From: Amycolatopsis sp. WQ 127309
Lineage (GTDB): Bacteria; Actinomycetota; Actinomycetes; Mycobacteriales; Pseudonocardiaceae
NCBI RefSeq assembly: GCF_023023025.1
Contig: NZ_CP095481.1
Location: forward strand, 868,001-932,000
DNA length: 64,000 nt
Reading direction: 5' to 3'
Below the pieces are notes generated by a model. It did no database searches and was not told where the DNA came from. It saw nothing but the letters and a program-made list of their open reading frames with translations. Shown here one piece after another: positions 45,822 through 53,777 of this stretch. The translations under genes were made by a program, and so were the position numbers. Numbering within the stretch: the stretch's first letter is position 1; each line of letters begins with the position of its first letter.

Positions 45822-45835
45822 TTACTCGCCGGTAA
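45822..45835. promoter_or_regulatory. Candidate TetR-type operator of the 3-hydroxyacyl-CoA dehydrogenase
   Basis: TTACTCGCCGGTAA, an inverted repeat with TTAC and GTAA outer halves, 18 bp before the ATG on the minus strand. It matches TTACTACCGGTAGA at 1757-1770 at 10 of 14 positions (TTACTnnCCGGTA-like). Suits repression of a beta-oxidation gene. Confidence 0.5.
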
Positions 45836-45922
45836 TTGCCCCGATACTGCCACGCGCCGCCTTCTGAAGCCCAGACGGAATCGAGTCAGAACGGCGTTTG
45901 TCACCCGGTCGGCAACGCGGGC

Positions 45923-46600
45923 TCACTCGCCGAAATTGCCCTCCACCAGCTCTTTCGCCTTGGCCAGCGCCTCGGACGCCTGCGGGCCGCTGGCCCGGAC
46001 GCGGATCCGGTCACCTTGCCGGGCGCCGAGCGACATCAGGGCCAGCACGCTGTGCCCGTCGGCCTCCTGCTCGCCGAGGCCGACCTTCACCTCGGCGTCG
46101 AACGCGCTCAGCGTGCGCACCAGCACCGCGGCCGGCCGTGCGTGCAGCCCGACCTCGTTGTGCAGTTCCAGCTCGATTTCGGTACCACCGGCGGCGGGCT
46201 CGGCGGTGGCGGGCGTCAGGTCCTCGGGCATCCCGGCCGCCGCGGCGGCCTCCGCCACCGCCTTGCGGTCCCCGCCGGCCTGCGCGGCGACGGCCGCCGC
46301 GATCGCGCCCTCGACCAGCGGGCCGTCGGCGACGAGGGCGGCCGACGGGTCGGCCAGCGACTCGACGGCCAATTCCGCGGTCATCTGGGCGCTGCCGAGG
46401 TCGTAGAGCAGCACCACCCCGGCCCCGGAGTCGGCGCGCTGGGTGGCCGCGACGACCTCGTCGTAGTCCGTGCCGATCCCGCCGTCGGCGAGGCCACCGG
46501 CGGCCAGGATCGTGACGTCCGGGGCCATCTGGGCGGCCAGTTCGGCGAGGCCTTCCGCGAGCTTCCCGCTGTGCGACACGAGCACGATGCCGACGCTCAC
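45923..46600 (-). CDS. dhaM: PTS-dependent dihydroxyacetone kinase subunit DhaM with HPr domain
   Basis: 225 residues. Residues 1-130 are an EIIA(Man)-like domain with phosphorylated His10 in GIVLVSHSGKLAEGLAE; residues 140-225 are an HPr domain with His153 in NEVGLHARPAAVLVRTL. Passes phosphate from the PTS to the ADP held on DhaL. The E. coli protein has a further EI domain, absent here. Its start overlaps the dhaL stop by four bases. Last gene of dhaK-dhaL-dhaM. Confidence 0.93.
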   Translation of the reverse strand: MSVGIVLVSHSGKLAEGLAELAAQMAPDVTILAAGGLADGGIGTDYDEVVAATQRADSGAGVVLLYDLGSAQMTAELAVESLADPSAALVADGPLVEGAIAAAVAAQAGGDRKAVAEAAAAAGMPEDLTPATAEPAAGGTEIELELHNEVGLHARPAAVLVRTLSAFDAEVKVGLGEQEADGHSVLALMSLGARQGDRIRVRASGPQASEALAKAKELVEGNFGE

Positions 46601-47226
46601 CGGGCGGCTCCCGCGAACGCCCGCAGCAGCAGGGCCGACGAGCGCGCGCCCGGGTCCAGGTGGCCCACCGCCCGCTCGCCGAGGTAGGACGCCCGGCCCT
46701 TGCGCGGCACCAGGTCCACTGTGGACTCGGCGCCGCGGTCGGCGGCGTCGGCGGCCGCGGTCAGCACCGCGGCGACGTCCCCGCCGTCCTCGGCCGCCTT
46801 CTCCGCGGCCGAAAGGGCGGGGATCAGGGCGTCGACCATCGTCGCGTCGCCGGCCACGGCCTTCCCGCGGGCCTGGACGCCTTCGAGCCCGGCGCGCAGC
46901 GCGTCCAGCAGCGCCGGGACGTCGAGCTCGGCGGCCGTGCCCAGCTTGGCCGAGGCACGCAGGAAAGCCGTGCCGTACAACGGGCCGGCCGCGCCGCCGA
47001 CCTTGGAGATCAGCGTCGTCGCGACGAGCTTCAGCACCCCGCCCGGGGTGTCCGGCTCGGCGGCGTCGAGGGCCGCGACGACGGCCGTGAAGCCGCGGTT
47101 CAGGTTCTCGCCGTGGTCGCCGTCGCCGATCGCGCGGTCGAGCTCGATCAGCTCGGCCCGGTGCTCGGCGACGACCGCCGCGGCGGCGCGCACGGCCGCC
47201 GCGACCCCTTCGGACTTGCAGGTCAT
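46597..47226 (-). CDS. dhaL: Dihydroxyacetone kinase ADP-binding subunit DhaL
   Basis: 209 residues from ATG 47226, in TGATG overlap with the dhaK stop; the in-frame start 12 bases further up is less likely. Helical barrel holding ADP and two Mg ions; the ligand Asp residues are in ELDRAIGDGDHGENLNRGF. Also GGAAGPLYGTAFLRAS and the C-terminal GERAVGHLDPGARS. Transfers phosphate from DhaM-charged ADP to dihydroxyacetone on DhaK. Confidence 0.95.
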   Translation of the reverse strand: MTCKSEGVAAAVRAAAAVVAEHRAELIELDRAIGDGDHGENLNRGFTAVVAALDAAEPDTPGGVLKLVATTLISKVGGAAGPLYGTAFLRASAKLGTAAELDVPALLDALRAGLEGVQARGKAVAGDATMVDALIPALSAAEKAAEDGGDVAAVLTAAADAADRGAESTVDLVPRKGRASYLGERAVGHLDPGARSSALLLRAFAGAAR

Positions 47227-48227
47227 CAGAGCCCCCACCGCAGGGCCGCGGTGTTGACCGGCGCGTCCCAGAGCTCCGTCAGCTCGTCGTCCAGTTTGAG
47301 CAACGTCAGACTCATCCCCTGCATCTCGAGGCTGGTGATGTACGGCCCGACCAGCCGGCGTTCGACCACGATCCCACGCTCGGCCAGCAGCCGCTCGGCG
47401 ATGCCGTGGGCCAGGTAGAGCTCGACCAGCGGGGTGCCGCCCATCGAGTTGGTGAACAGCAGCACGCGATCCCCGGAGGCGAACGGCAGGTCCGAGACGA
47501 TCGCCTCGACCATGCGCGCGACCAGCGCGTCGGCCGGTTCGAGCGGGATCCGCTCGCGGCCGGGCTCGCCGTGGATGCCGATGCCGAACTCGATCTCGTC
47601 GTCGGCGAGCTCGAAGCTGGGGGTGCCGGCGTGCGGCACGGTCGGCGCGGTCAGCGCGACGCCGATCGAGCGCACCTGGCCGATCACCCTCTCCGCCAGC
47701 GCGGTCACCGCGTCGAGCGAGTCACCGCGCTCGGCGGCGGCGCCGGTGATCTTCTCCAGCAGCACCGTGCCGCCGACCCCGCGGCGGCCGGCGGTGAACG
47801 TCGAGTCCTTGACCGCGACGTCGTCGTCGATCACGACGCTGCGCACCTCGAGGCCGTCGGCGGCGGCCAGCTCGGCGGCGGTCTCGAAGTTGAGCACGTC
47901 ACCGGTGTAGTTCTTCACGATCAGCAGCGCCCCGGCGTCACCCGTGGTCGCGGTGACGGCGGCCTGCACGGCGTCCGGGGTGGGCGAGGTGAACACCGCA
48001 CCCGGGACGGCGGCGGCGAGCATGCCCAGGCCGACGAAGCCGCCGTGCAGCGGCTCGTGCCCGGCCCCGCCGCCGGAGATGACGGCGACCTTGCCCGCGA
48101 CCGGGGCGTCGGCGCGGACCACGACGTCCGGGTCCTCCTGGACGCGGAGGATGTCGGCGTGCGCGGCGGCGAGTCCCCGCAGCGACTCCACGACCACGTT
48201 CGCCGGATCGTTGATGATCTTCTTCAC
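47226..48227 (-). CDS. dhaK: Dihydroxyacetone kinase subunit DhaK
   Basis: 333 residues from GTG 48227, set by GGAGG five to six bases upstream (a start at 48245 lies before that site). Binds dihydroxyacetone as a hemiaminal on the His in EFGIGIHGEPGRERIP. Other stretches: SGGGAGHEPLHGGFVGLGML and LLIVKNYTGDVLNFETAAEL. First gene of the dhaKLM operon, feeding dihydroxyacetone into glycolysis. No DhaR/DhaS regulator lies next to it. Confidence 0.95.
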   Translation of the reverse strand: MKKIINDPANVVVESLRGLAAAHADILRVQEDPDVVVRADAPVAGKVAVISGGGAGHEPLHGGFVGLGMLAAAVPGAVFTSPTPDAVQAAVTATTGDAGALLIVKNYTGDVLNFETAAELAAADGLEVRSVVIDDDVAVKDSTFTAGRRGVGGTVLLEKITGAAAERGDSLDAVTALAERVIGQVRSIGVALTAPTVPHAGTPSFELADDEIEFGIGIHGEPGRERIPLEPADALVARMVEAIVSDLPFASGDRVLLFTNSMGGTPLVELYLAHGIAERLLAERGIVVERRLVGPYITSLEMQGMSLTLLKLDDELTELWDAPVNTAALRWGL

Positions 48228-48294
48228 GGCAACCTCCGGCAACATCGGCGGGTGGGTGCCCTCTTCCTACATCTCCGCGCGGCCGTACGCCAGG

Positions 48295-49299
48295 TCAGGG
48301 TTTCGGGAGCAGGGAGACGACGTTCTTCGCGACGGTGACCGCCTTGCCGCACGGGTCGTCCTTGTCCGCCTGGGCGTCGTAGTTCTGGTAGCGCACCTGG
48401 GCCAGTTCGACGTCGTCGCCCTGCCACGGCCGGTGCTGCCACTCCACGTCGCACTGCGACGAGCCCGACGTGCCCTTCTTCTGGAAGCCGGTGATCCCGC
48501 CACCGAGGTCCACCTTGGAGTAACCGTCGCCCACGATCGGGGGCAGGCCCGGCAGGAACCCGACCGTCACCGTCGCGGAGGCGGCCTTGGCCTTCCAGTC
48601 GCAGGCGTGCAGGCCCGACGGCGCCGGCTTAGCGGACGGCGCGGCCGAGGCGACCACAGAGGACTCCGCCATCGCGCACGGGTCGGCGGTCAGCAGCGTG
48701 CCCGGCGGCGTGGAGTACTTCTCCGGCGAGCTGTGCAGCTTCTGCACGACGGCGTCCATCAGCGTCTGCCCGGGACGGCAGGGATCACCCGGGTAGGCGA
48801 CCGTCAGGGTGATGGCCGTGTCCGGGTTCAGCGCGGTCATCGCCGCGACCGTGCAGTCCGAGTCGTCGGTCTTGTCGACGCGCAGCGGCAGCCCGCCGAC
48901 CAGGCCGGTCGTCTTGTCCGCGTGCGGCAGCAGGGTGTTGCCGATCTCGAAGTCGAGCCGGATCTCCTTGCCGCCGGGGTCCTTGACCTTGTTGGTGCAG
49001 CGGTCGTAGGCGATCGACGACGGCGTCGGGTCCTCCTCGACCGTGCCGAGGCCGAGCGCGCCGAGGGCGTCCTTGGTCAGGAACTGGCACGGCTTGATCG
49101 TGCGCAGAGCGCCGGTGGCCACCGCGGCGTCGGTGATCGGGCCGTCGGTGGCCGGGCCCGAGCCGGCCCCCGCGGGCACCGTCGTCCGCGCGAAGTTGGA
49201 CCGGCCGAGGTCCTGCCCGCACGCGGTCAGCGTCAGCGTGAGGGCGGTGACCAGCAGGAACAGCTTCGGAAGACGGCGGCGTCGAACATCAGGGAGCAC
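48295..49299 (-). CDS. Secreted lipoprotein, DUF3558-like
   Basis: 334 residues from GTG 49299. Lipoprotein signal: basic DVRRRRLPK, hydrophobic LFLLVTALTLTLTAC with the acceptor Cys near residue 27. The mature part has two similar halves, each beginning with a Cys-containing segment (TIKPCQFLTKDALGALGLG and LTADPCAMAESSVV) and a later Cys (YDRCTNKVKD and HACDWKAKAA), as in DUF3558 proteins of actinobacteria. No catalytic motif. Lies between dhaK and the small membrane protein, on the same strand; function unknown. Confidence 0.75.
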   Translation of the reverse strand: MLPDVRRRRLPKLFLLVTALTLTLTACGQDLGRSNFARTTVPAGAGSGPATDGPITDAAVATGALRTIKPCQFLTKDALGALGLGTVEEDPTPSSIAYDRCTNKVKDPGGKEIRLDFEIGNTLLPHADKTTGLVGGLPLRVDKTDDSDCTVAAMTALNPDTAITLTVAYPGDPCRPGQTLMDAVVQKLHSSPEKYSTPPGTLLTADPCAMAESSVVASAAPSAKPAPSGLHACDWKAKAASATVTVGFLPGLPPIVGDGYSKVDLGGGITGFQKKGTSGSSQCDVEWQHRPWQGDDVELAQVRYQNYDAQADKDDPCGKAVTVAKNVVSLLPKP

Positions 49300-49346
49300 G
49301 CGATGCACGGTAGCGGCAGCAGCGCGCCGCTGTCCGGACAACCCGG

Positions 49347-49640
49347 CTATTCGCCCGCCGCCGGGGTCGTGTCGATGGTCTCTTCCGTCTCGGTCTCGGC
49401 CGGCACGACCAGCGGCCGGACCTGCGCCCAGGTGAAGAACAGCGCGGCGACCACCAGCATGCCGATCCCGGCCCACAGGTTGATGTTCACCCCGGCCGCC
49501 TTCTGCAGCTCGGCGTCCGTGGTGAAGCCGATGCCCAGCACCGTGAGGATGACGCCGTAGACGCCGATCAGCAGGGCGATGATCAGCCGGATGTCGAAAG
49601 CGCCCGCCTTCTTCGGCCGCGCGCCGGACTCGGTAGCCAT
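49347..49640 (-). CDS. Small membrane protein associated with the symporter
   Basis: 97 residues with two membrane helices (IRLIIALLIGVYGVILTVLG and INLWAGIGMLVVAALFFTWA), a short cytosolic N-terminus and an acidic C-terminal tail (PAETETEETIDTTPAAGE). Ten bases after the symporter gene and surely cotranscribed. Comparable small two-helix proteins often accompany sodium:solute symporters in actinomycetes. Possibly an accessory subunit. Confidence 0.82.
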   Translation of the reverse strand: MATESGARPKKAGAFDIRLIIALLIGVYGVILTVLGIGFTTDAELQKAAGVNINLWAGIGMLVVAALFFTWAQVRPLVVPAETETEETIDTTPAAGE

Positions 49641-49650
49641 GACGGACCTC

Positions 49651-51345
49651 CTAGAAGATGACGTTGAGCGCGATGGTCAGGATGAGCACGATGCCCGCGA
49701 GCAGGCCCGGCTTGCGGTACCAGCCCGCGTTCTCGCCGGTGTTGTCGTGCTGCCGCGTCGACTTCGGCGTCAGCGAGTAGACGAGACCCACCAGCTCTTC
49801 GTCCGGCTTCGGCTTGGTCGCCAGCGAGACCACGACGCTCACCACGATGTCGACGACGAACGCGGTACCGGCGGCCACGAAGCTGGTGCCCTGGCCGCTC
49901 AGGCCGATCACCCCGCCCTGCGACAGGCCCCAGACGGTGATCGCGGACGTGGTACCGAGGAGCAGGCCGCTCCAGCCGGCGTGCGGCGTCATCCGCTTCC
50001 AGAACATGCCCAGGATGAACGTCGCGAACAGCGGCGCGTTGAAGAACGAGAACAGGTCCTGCAGGTAGTCCAGGATGTTGCCGGAGTTCGAGGCGATGAA
50101 CGCGGTGCCGATCGCGAGGACCGTGCCGACCGACGTCACGATGCGCCCGAGGCGCAGGTAGTAGCCGTCCGGCTTGTCCTTCTGGACGTACGTCTGCCAG
50201 ATGTCGTACGTGAAGACCGTGTTGAACGAGCTGAGGTTCGCGGCCATGCCGGCCATGAACGAGGCCAGCAGGCCGGCGATCGCGATGCCGAGCATGCCGT
50301 TGGGCAGCAGGTCGCGCATCAGCAGCAGGAGCGCGTTGTTGAAGGTGACGCCGCTTTCCGCGGTGCCGCCGTCGAGCAGGACCTGCTTGTCCTTGACGTA
50401 CTCGGACACGGTGACCGCGGCGATCATGCCGGGGATGATCACGATGAACGGGACCAGCATCTTCGGGAACGCGCCGATGATCGGCGTGCGCCGCGCGGCG
50501 GACATGCTCTTCGACGCCATCGCGCGCTGGACCTCGACGAAGTTCGTCGTCCAGTAGCCGAACGAGAGCACGAAGCCCAGACCGAACACGATGCCGAGGA
50601 TCGAGAGGATGTTGTTGCCGAAGCCCGTCAGGTTGTCACCGGGCCACGAGTGCAGCTGCGCGGTGCCGCCCGGGCTGCCGGTGACCTTGTCGACCAGGCC
50701 CTGCCAGCCGCCGACCTTCACCAGGCCGATGATCGTCAGCGGGACCAGCGCGATGACGATCACGAAGAACTGCAGGACCTCGTTGTAGATCGCGGCGGAG
50801 AGACCGCCGAGCGCGGTGTAGGAGAGCACGATCACGGCGGCGATGATGATCGACACCCAGATCGGCCAGCCCAGCAGCAGGTTCACGACACTGGCCAGCA
50901 GGAACAGGTTCGCGCCCGCGATCAGGATCTGAGCGGCGGCGAAGCTGATGCCGTTGAGCAGGTGGGCCGGCTTGCCGAAGCGGCGGCGCATGAACTCCGG
51001 GACGCTGCGGACCTTCGAGCCGTAGTAGAACGGCATCATCACGATGCCGAGGAACAGCATCGCCGGGATCGCGCCGATCCAGAAGTAGTGCACGGTCGGC
51101 AGGCCGTACTGGGCGCCGTTGGCCGACATGCCCATGACCTCGACCGCGCCGAGGTTCGCGGAGATGAACGCCAGGCCGGTCACCCAGGCGGGCAGCGAAC
51201 GGCCCGACAGGAAGAAGTCGAGACTGCTCGACACCTGCCTTCGGGCCAGGTACCCGATGCCGAGCACCAGGACGAAGTAGAACGCCAGCTCGATGTAGTC
51301 GATCGCGTTGGCGTCGAGTCGCAGGTTCGCATCGGCGAGAAGCAC
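49651..51345 (-). CDS. Sodium:solute symporter, SGLT-type
   Basis: 564 residues from GTG 51345, about eight bases from GGAGG; a GTG at 51354 directly abuts that site and is less likely. About 14 membrane helices of the SSS/SLC5 fold. Features: SSSLDFFLSGRSLPAWVTGL, LSYTALGGLSAAIYNEVLQF (sodium-site helix), NLSSFNTVFTYDIWQTYV. Resembles sugar-type members; substrate (a sugar, inositol or similar) is inferred. A region with repeated CTGTCC half-sites precedes it. Confidence 0.9.
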   Translation of the reverse strand: MLLADANLRLDANAIDYIELAFYFVLVLGIGYLARRQVSSSLDFFLSGRSLPAWVTGLAFISANLGAVEVMGMSANGAQYGLPTVHYFWIGAIPAMLFLGIVMMPFYYGSKVRSVPEFMRRRFGKPAHLLNGISFAAAQILIAGANLFLLASVVNLLLGWPIWVSIIIAAVIVLSYTALGGLSAAIYNEVLQFFVIVIALVPLTIIGLVKVGGWQGLVDKVTGSPGGTAQLHSWPGDNLTGFGNNILSILGIVFGLGFVLSFGYWTTNFVEVQRAMASKSMSAARRTPIIGAFPKMLVPFIVIIPGMIAAVTVSEYVKDKQVLLDGGTAESGVTFNNALLLLMRDLLPNGMLGIAIAGLLASFMAGMAANLSSFNTVFTYDIWQTYVQKDKPDGYYLRLGRIVTSVGTVLAIGTAFIASNSGNILDYLQDLFSFFNAPLFATFILGMFWKRMTPHAGWSGLLLGTTSAITVWGLSQGGVIGLSGQGTSFVAAGTAFVVDIVVSVVVSLATKPKPDEELVGLVYSLTPKSTRQHDNTGENAGWYRKPGLLAGIVLILTIALNVIF

Positions 51346-51400
51346 CCGACCCACCTCCCGGCTGTACTTTCAAACTGGACAAGAACCGACAGGAATCACC

Positions 51401-51424
51401 ACTGTCCTGTCGGATCCGGACAGT
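51401..51424. promoter_or_regulatory. Inverted repeat in the symporter promoter region
   Basis: ACTGTCC (51401-51407) and GGACAGT (51418-51424) are perfect 7-bp arms with a 10-bp spacer, upstream of the symporter start. Four more GGACAG-like half-sites lie nearby (51377, 51388, 51407, 51455). Suggests a dimeric sugar-responsive regulator; which one is unknown. Confidence 0.5.
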
Positions 51425-51470
51425 ACTGCATGGTTTCCGGGTCGGCACGCTGAGCTGTCCATTGTGCACA

Positions 51471-51513
51471 GAGGGCGCGTTTCCCGGTCTATGACCAGCG
51501 GAAACGCGCCCTC
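51471..51513 (-). terminator. Hairpin terminator after the papain-like gene
   Basis: Perfect 14-bp arms GAGGGCGCGTTTCC (51471-51484) and GGAAACGCGCCCTC (51500-51513) with a 15-nt loop, 28 bp beyond the minus-strand stop at 51542 and before the symporter promoter region. Confidence 0.85.
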
Positions 51514-51541
51514 GACGCCGCGGGAGCGGCTCAGTTGCCGA

Positions 51542-52318
51542 TCATCGATCGGTCGGGACGGCGATCTCGCCCTCCTCGTCGATCAGCCGGGCGAGCACGT
51601 CGTCGGGCAGGTAGGTGCGGTGCGGGTACTGCGGACCCCACGAGTTGAGCAGCGGCACCGCGCCGAGCTCGTCGGCCCGCGGGTTGCCGAGGACGGCGTG
51701 CACGTCGTCGACCGACTTGGCCCAGCGGAAGGCCGCGATGCCCTGCTTGGCGTCGGGGACGTACTTCTCCCGCGCCTCCCAGTCGTCGTTCTTGTACGAG
51801 TCGTCCCAGAGGACGTGCCCGGCGTCCTTGAGCACCTCGGCGCCGGCGCGGACGGAGGTGCCGTTGTCGTCACCGGGGTTGGTCTCGGGCCACTCGTCGC
51901 CCTTCTTGGCCGCGTCCCAGAGCCAGCGGGCGGTGTACTCGCCGCCGTTGAACAGCGACATGCACCGCGACCAGCCAAAGCCGACACAGGCGCCTTCCGC
52001 GCCCTGGTCGTAGAAGGCGTAGTTGGCGTCGGTGTCCGGGGTGCCGCCCGGTTCGAGGCAGACGCAGTGCCCGCCGCGGATCCGGCCGAGCGCGGCGGCG
52101 CCCGCCTTCGCGATGAAGAACTCGCCGGACTTCTCGTCCTGCTCCGGCGTGTCGAAAGCGGAGTACCAGTTGACCCCGATGACGACGGGCGACCGCGTCG
52201 GCCGGTCGTCGTCGGCGAGCGCCGACAACGGATACCGTTCGACGTGCTCCCAGTCGTCCGGAATGAACCGGCCCAGCCGCGGGTCGAGCGGATCGGAACC
52301 GAGCGGGCGATAACGCAT
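51542..52318 (-). CDS. Papain-like (C1-type) cysteine protease-like protein
   Basis: 258 residues from ATG 52318, preceded by a very strong GGAGGAGGAAG. A papain-type active-site segment AFYDQGAEGACVGFGWSRC (Gln105, Cys111) and the Asn-Ser-Trp-Gly motif in VPLLNSWGPQYPHR (Asn225) are visible. The general-base His could be His207 (DDVHAVLG), 18 residues before Asn as in papain, or His84 (RGGHCVCLEPGG). No signal peptide, membrane helix or pro-domain. Single gene between a terminator and a long gap. I recall similar stand-alone proteins in actinomycetes and their phages; role unproven. Confidence 0.65.
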   Translation of the reverse strand: MRYRPLGSDPLDPRLGRFIPDDWEHVERYPLSALADDDRPTRSPVVIGVNWYSAFDTPEQDEKSGEFFIAKAGAAALGRIRGGHCVCLEPGGTPDTDANYAFYDQGAEGACVGFGWSRCMSLFNGGEYTARWLWDAAKKGDEWPETNPGDDNGTSVRAGAEVLKDAGHVLWDDSYKNDDWEAREKYVPDAKQGIAAFRWAKSVDDVHAVLGNPRADELGAVPLLNSWGPQYPHRTYLPDDVLARLIDEEGEIAVPTDR

Positions 52319-52780
52319 GACTTCCTCCTCCGTGCAGGCGAAAACGCGCGCACATCGACCAGAGGACATGCGCACACCGAGCTCAAAGGCGGAAACAAAC
52401 GTTGGCACGACGAAGAAAGACGGCCGAGCGCACCACCCTCCGGCCACACCGGACGTACCGGCGGAACCCCTCGAATCGAGTATCCCACGAGCCGCACTCA
52501 ATGGATCCGCACCTCACCCGAACAGCGCATTAAGATAAGGCGGATGAAATGATCGGCCCACCGCAACGCGCGCTATCCGGTCAACAATTCCCCGGCCGGA
52601 GTAATGGCAGCCGAATCAGATACACGAATACGGCATCGATTCGGCATCACCGTGACAACGGCGACGGGTGAAGCGGCTCAGGTGCGTCTTCCCGCCACCG
52701 GACCGCCCGGAGGAATCCCCCTTCACGGTTCGAGGCACGCGATTTCACCGATCCGCTGAACGAACGAGCCCGGCACCGGC
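52319..52780. other. Gene-free stretch with lower GC
   Basis: No supportable gene. About 52340-52680 has clearly more A and T than its surroundings (for example ATTAAGATAAGGCGGATGAA near 52529), which fits promoter or horizontally acquired DNA. A short direct repeat GGCATCGATTCGGCATC is near 52632. The strong ribosome binding site of the papain-like gene lies at its left edge. Confidence 0.5.
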
Positions 52781-52864
52781 CCTCTTCAGCAGGTGCCGGC
52801 GGAACAGGCCGAAGCGGCGCGGCGGGCGCTCGAGAGCGCCGGGGCGACCGTCGAACTGTGGTGA
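52781..52864 (+). pseudogene. Possible remnant of a ribosomal L7/L12-like C-terminal domain
   Basis: The frame ending at TGA 52862-52864 reads PLQQVPAEQAEAARRALESA then GATVELW. It matches the end pattern of bL12-like C-terminal domains (EEAEAAKKALEEAGATVELK in classical L12). An in-frame stop at 52757-52759 removes everything upstream and no start is near. It is 7 bp from the stop of the convergent DUF1653 gene. Probably a degraded gene end rather than a live peptide. Confidence 0.4.
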
Positions 52865-52871
52865 AGGTGGC

Positions 52872-53081
52872 TCAGGAAGTCACCGGACAAAACCGCGGTA
52901 CCGGACCGCCCGGCGTCTCGACCGTCTCGGTGAACATCGCTTCCGGGCGCACCCACAGGCCCCGCTCGCCGTAGAGCGCGCGGTACACGACCAGTTGTTC
53001 CTCGGTCTCGCTGTGCGACGCGACGCCGAGCACCTCGTACTCGTTGCCCTTGTAGTGGACGTAGCGGCCGGGCTGCACCAC
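52872..53081 (-). CDS. DUF1653 family protein
   Basis: 69 residues; GTG 53081 immediately follows the nucS stop on the minus strand. Small beta-barrel protein with the DUF1653 pattern: VQPGRYVHYKGNEYEVLGVA, SETEEQLVVYRALYGERGLW, VRPEAMFTETVE. Binding function likely but unknown. Same transcript as nucS. Confidence 0.88.
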   Translation of the reverse strand: MVQPGRYVHYKGNEYEVLGVASHSETEEQLVVYRALYGERGLWVRPEAMFTETVETPGGPVPRFCPVTS

Positions 53082-53741
53082 TCAGAACAGCCGGAACTCG
53101 TCGGACTCGATGCCGCGCAGCTCGTCGTAGTCCAGGGTCAGGCAGCGGATCCCGCGGTCCTCCGCCAGCGTGCGCGCCTGCGGCTTGATGATCTGGGCCG
53201 CGAACACGCCCTGCACCGGGGCCAGCAGCGGGTCGCGGTTCAGCAGCTCCAGGTAGCGCGTCAGCTGCTCGACGCCGTCGATCTCGCCGCGGCGCTTGAT
53301 CTCCACCGCCACCGACTTGCCGTCGGCGTCGCGGGCCATGATGTCGACCGGGCCGATCGGCGTGGGGAACTCGCGGCGGACCAGGGTGTAGCCGTCGCCG
53401 AGGGTTTTGATGTGCTCGGCCAGCAGGGCCTGCAGGTGCGCCTCGACGCCGTCCTTCTGCAGGCCCGGCTCCGCACCCAGCGCCTGGGAGTAGTCGTGGA
53501 AGATCTCCTCGATCGAGATCACCAGCTTCTCGCCCTGCTTGTTCTCGACGATCCAGATCTTGCCGTCCTCGATCAGCCAGCAGGGCGGGCTCATCCAGTT
53601 CAACGGCTTGTACGCGCGGTCGTCGGAGTGGACCGACACCGAGCCGTCGGACTTCACGAGCAGCAGCCGGGTAGCCATCGGCAGGTGGGCGGTCAGCCGG
53701 CCGGCGTAGTCGACCTGGCACCGCGCGATCACGAGACGCAC
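53082..53741 (-). CDS. nucS: Mismatch-specific endonuclease NucS/EndoMS
   Basis: 219 residues from GTG 53741. N-terminal dimerisation/DNA-binding domain (residues 1-110) and C-terminal RecB-like nuclease with Asp133, Glu147 and Lys149 in [13 protein letters not shown] and [11 protein letters not shown], then [15 protein letters not shown]. The last residues (ESDEFRLF) form a clamp-binding-like tail. In actinobacteria lacking MutS/MutL this enzyme cleaves mismatched DNA for non-canonical mismatch repair. Divergent from the Nudix gene (36 bp between starts). Confidence 0.95.
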   Translation of the reverse strand: MRLVIARCQVDYAGRLTAHLPMATRLLLVKSDGSVSVHSDDRAYKPLNWMSPPCWLIEDGKIWIVENKQGEKLVISIEEIFHDYSQALGAEPGLQKDGVEAHLQALLAEHIKTLGDGYTLVRREFPTPIGPVDIMARDADGKSVAVEIKRRGEIDGVEQLTRYLELLNRDPLLAPVQGVFAAQIIKPQARTLAEDRGIRCLTLDYDELRGIESDEFRLF

Positions 53742-53777
53742 CCGAGGAGGGTAGGACAGGTCCGGGATACTGGTCTG

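Noticed and set aside
48228..48245. Earlier ATG for dhaK at 48245
   Set aside because: The GGAGG ribosome binding site lies downstream of it and points to GTG 48227.
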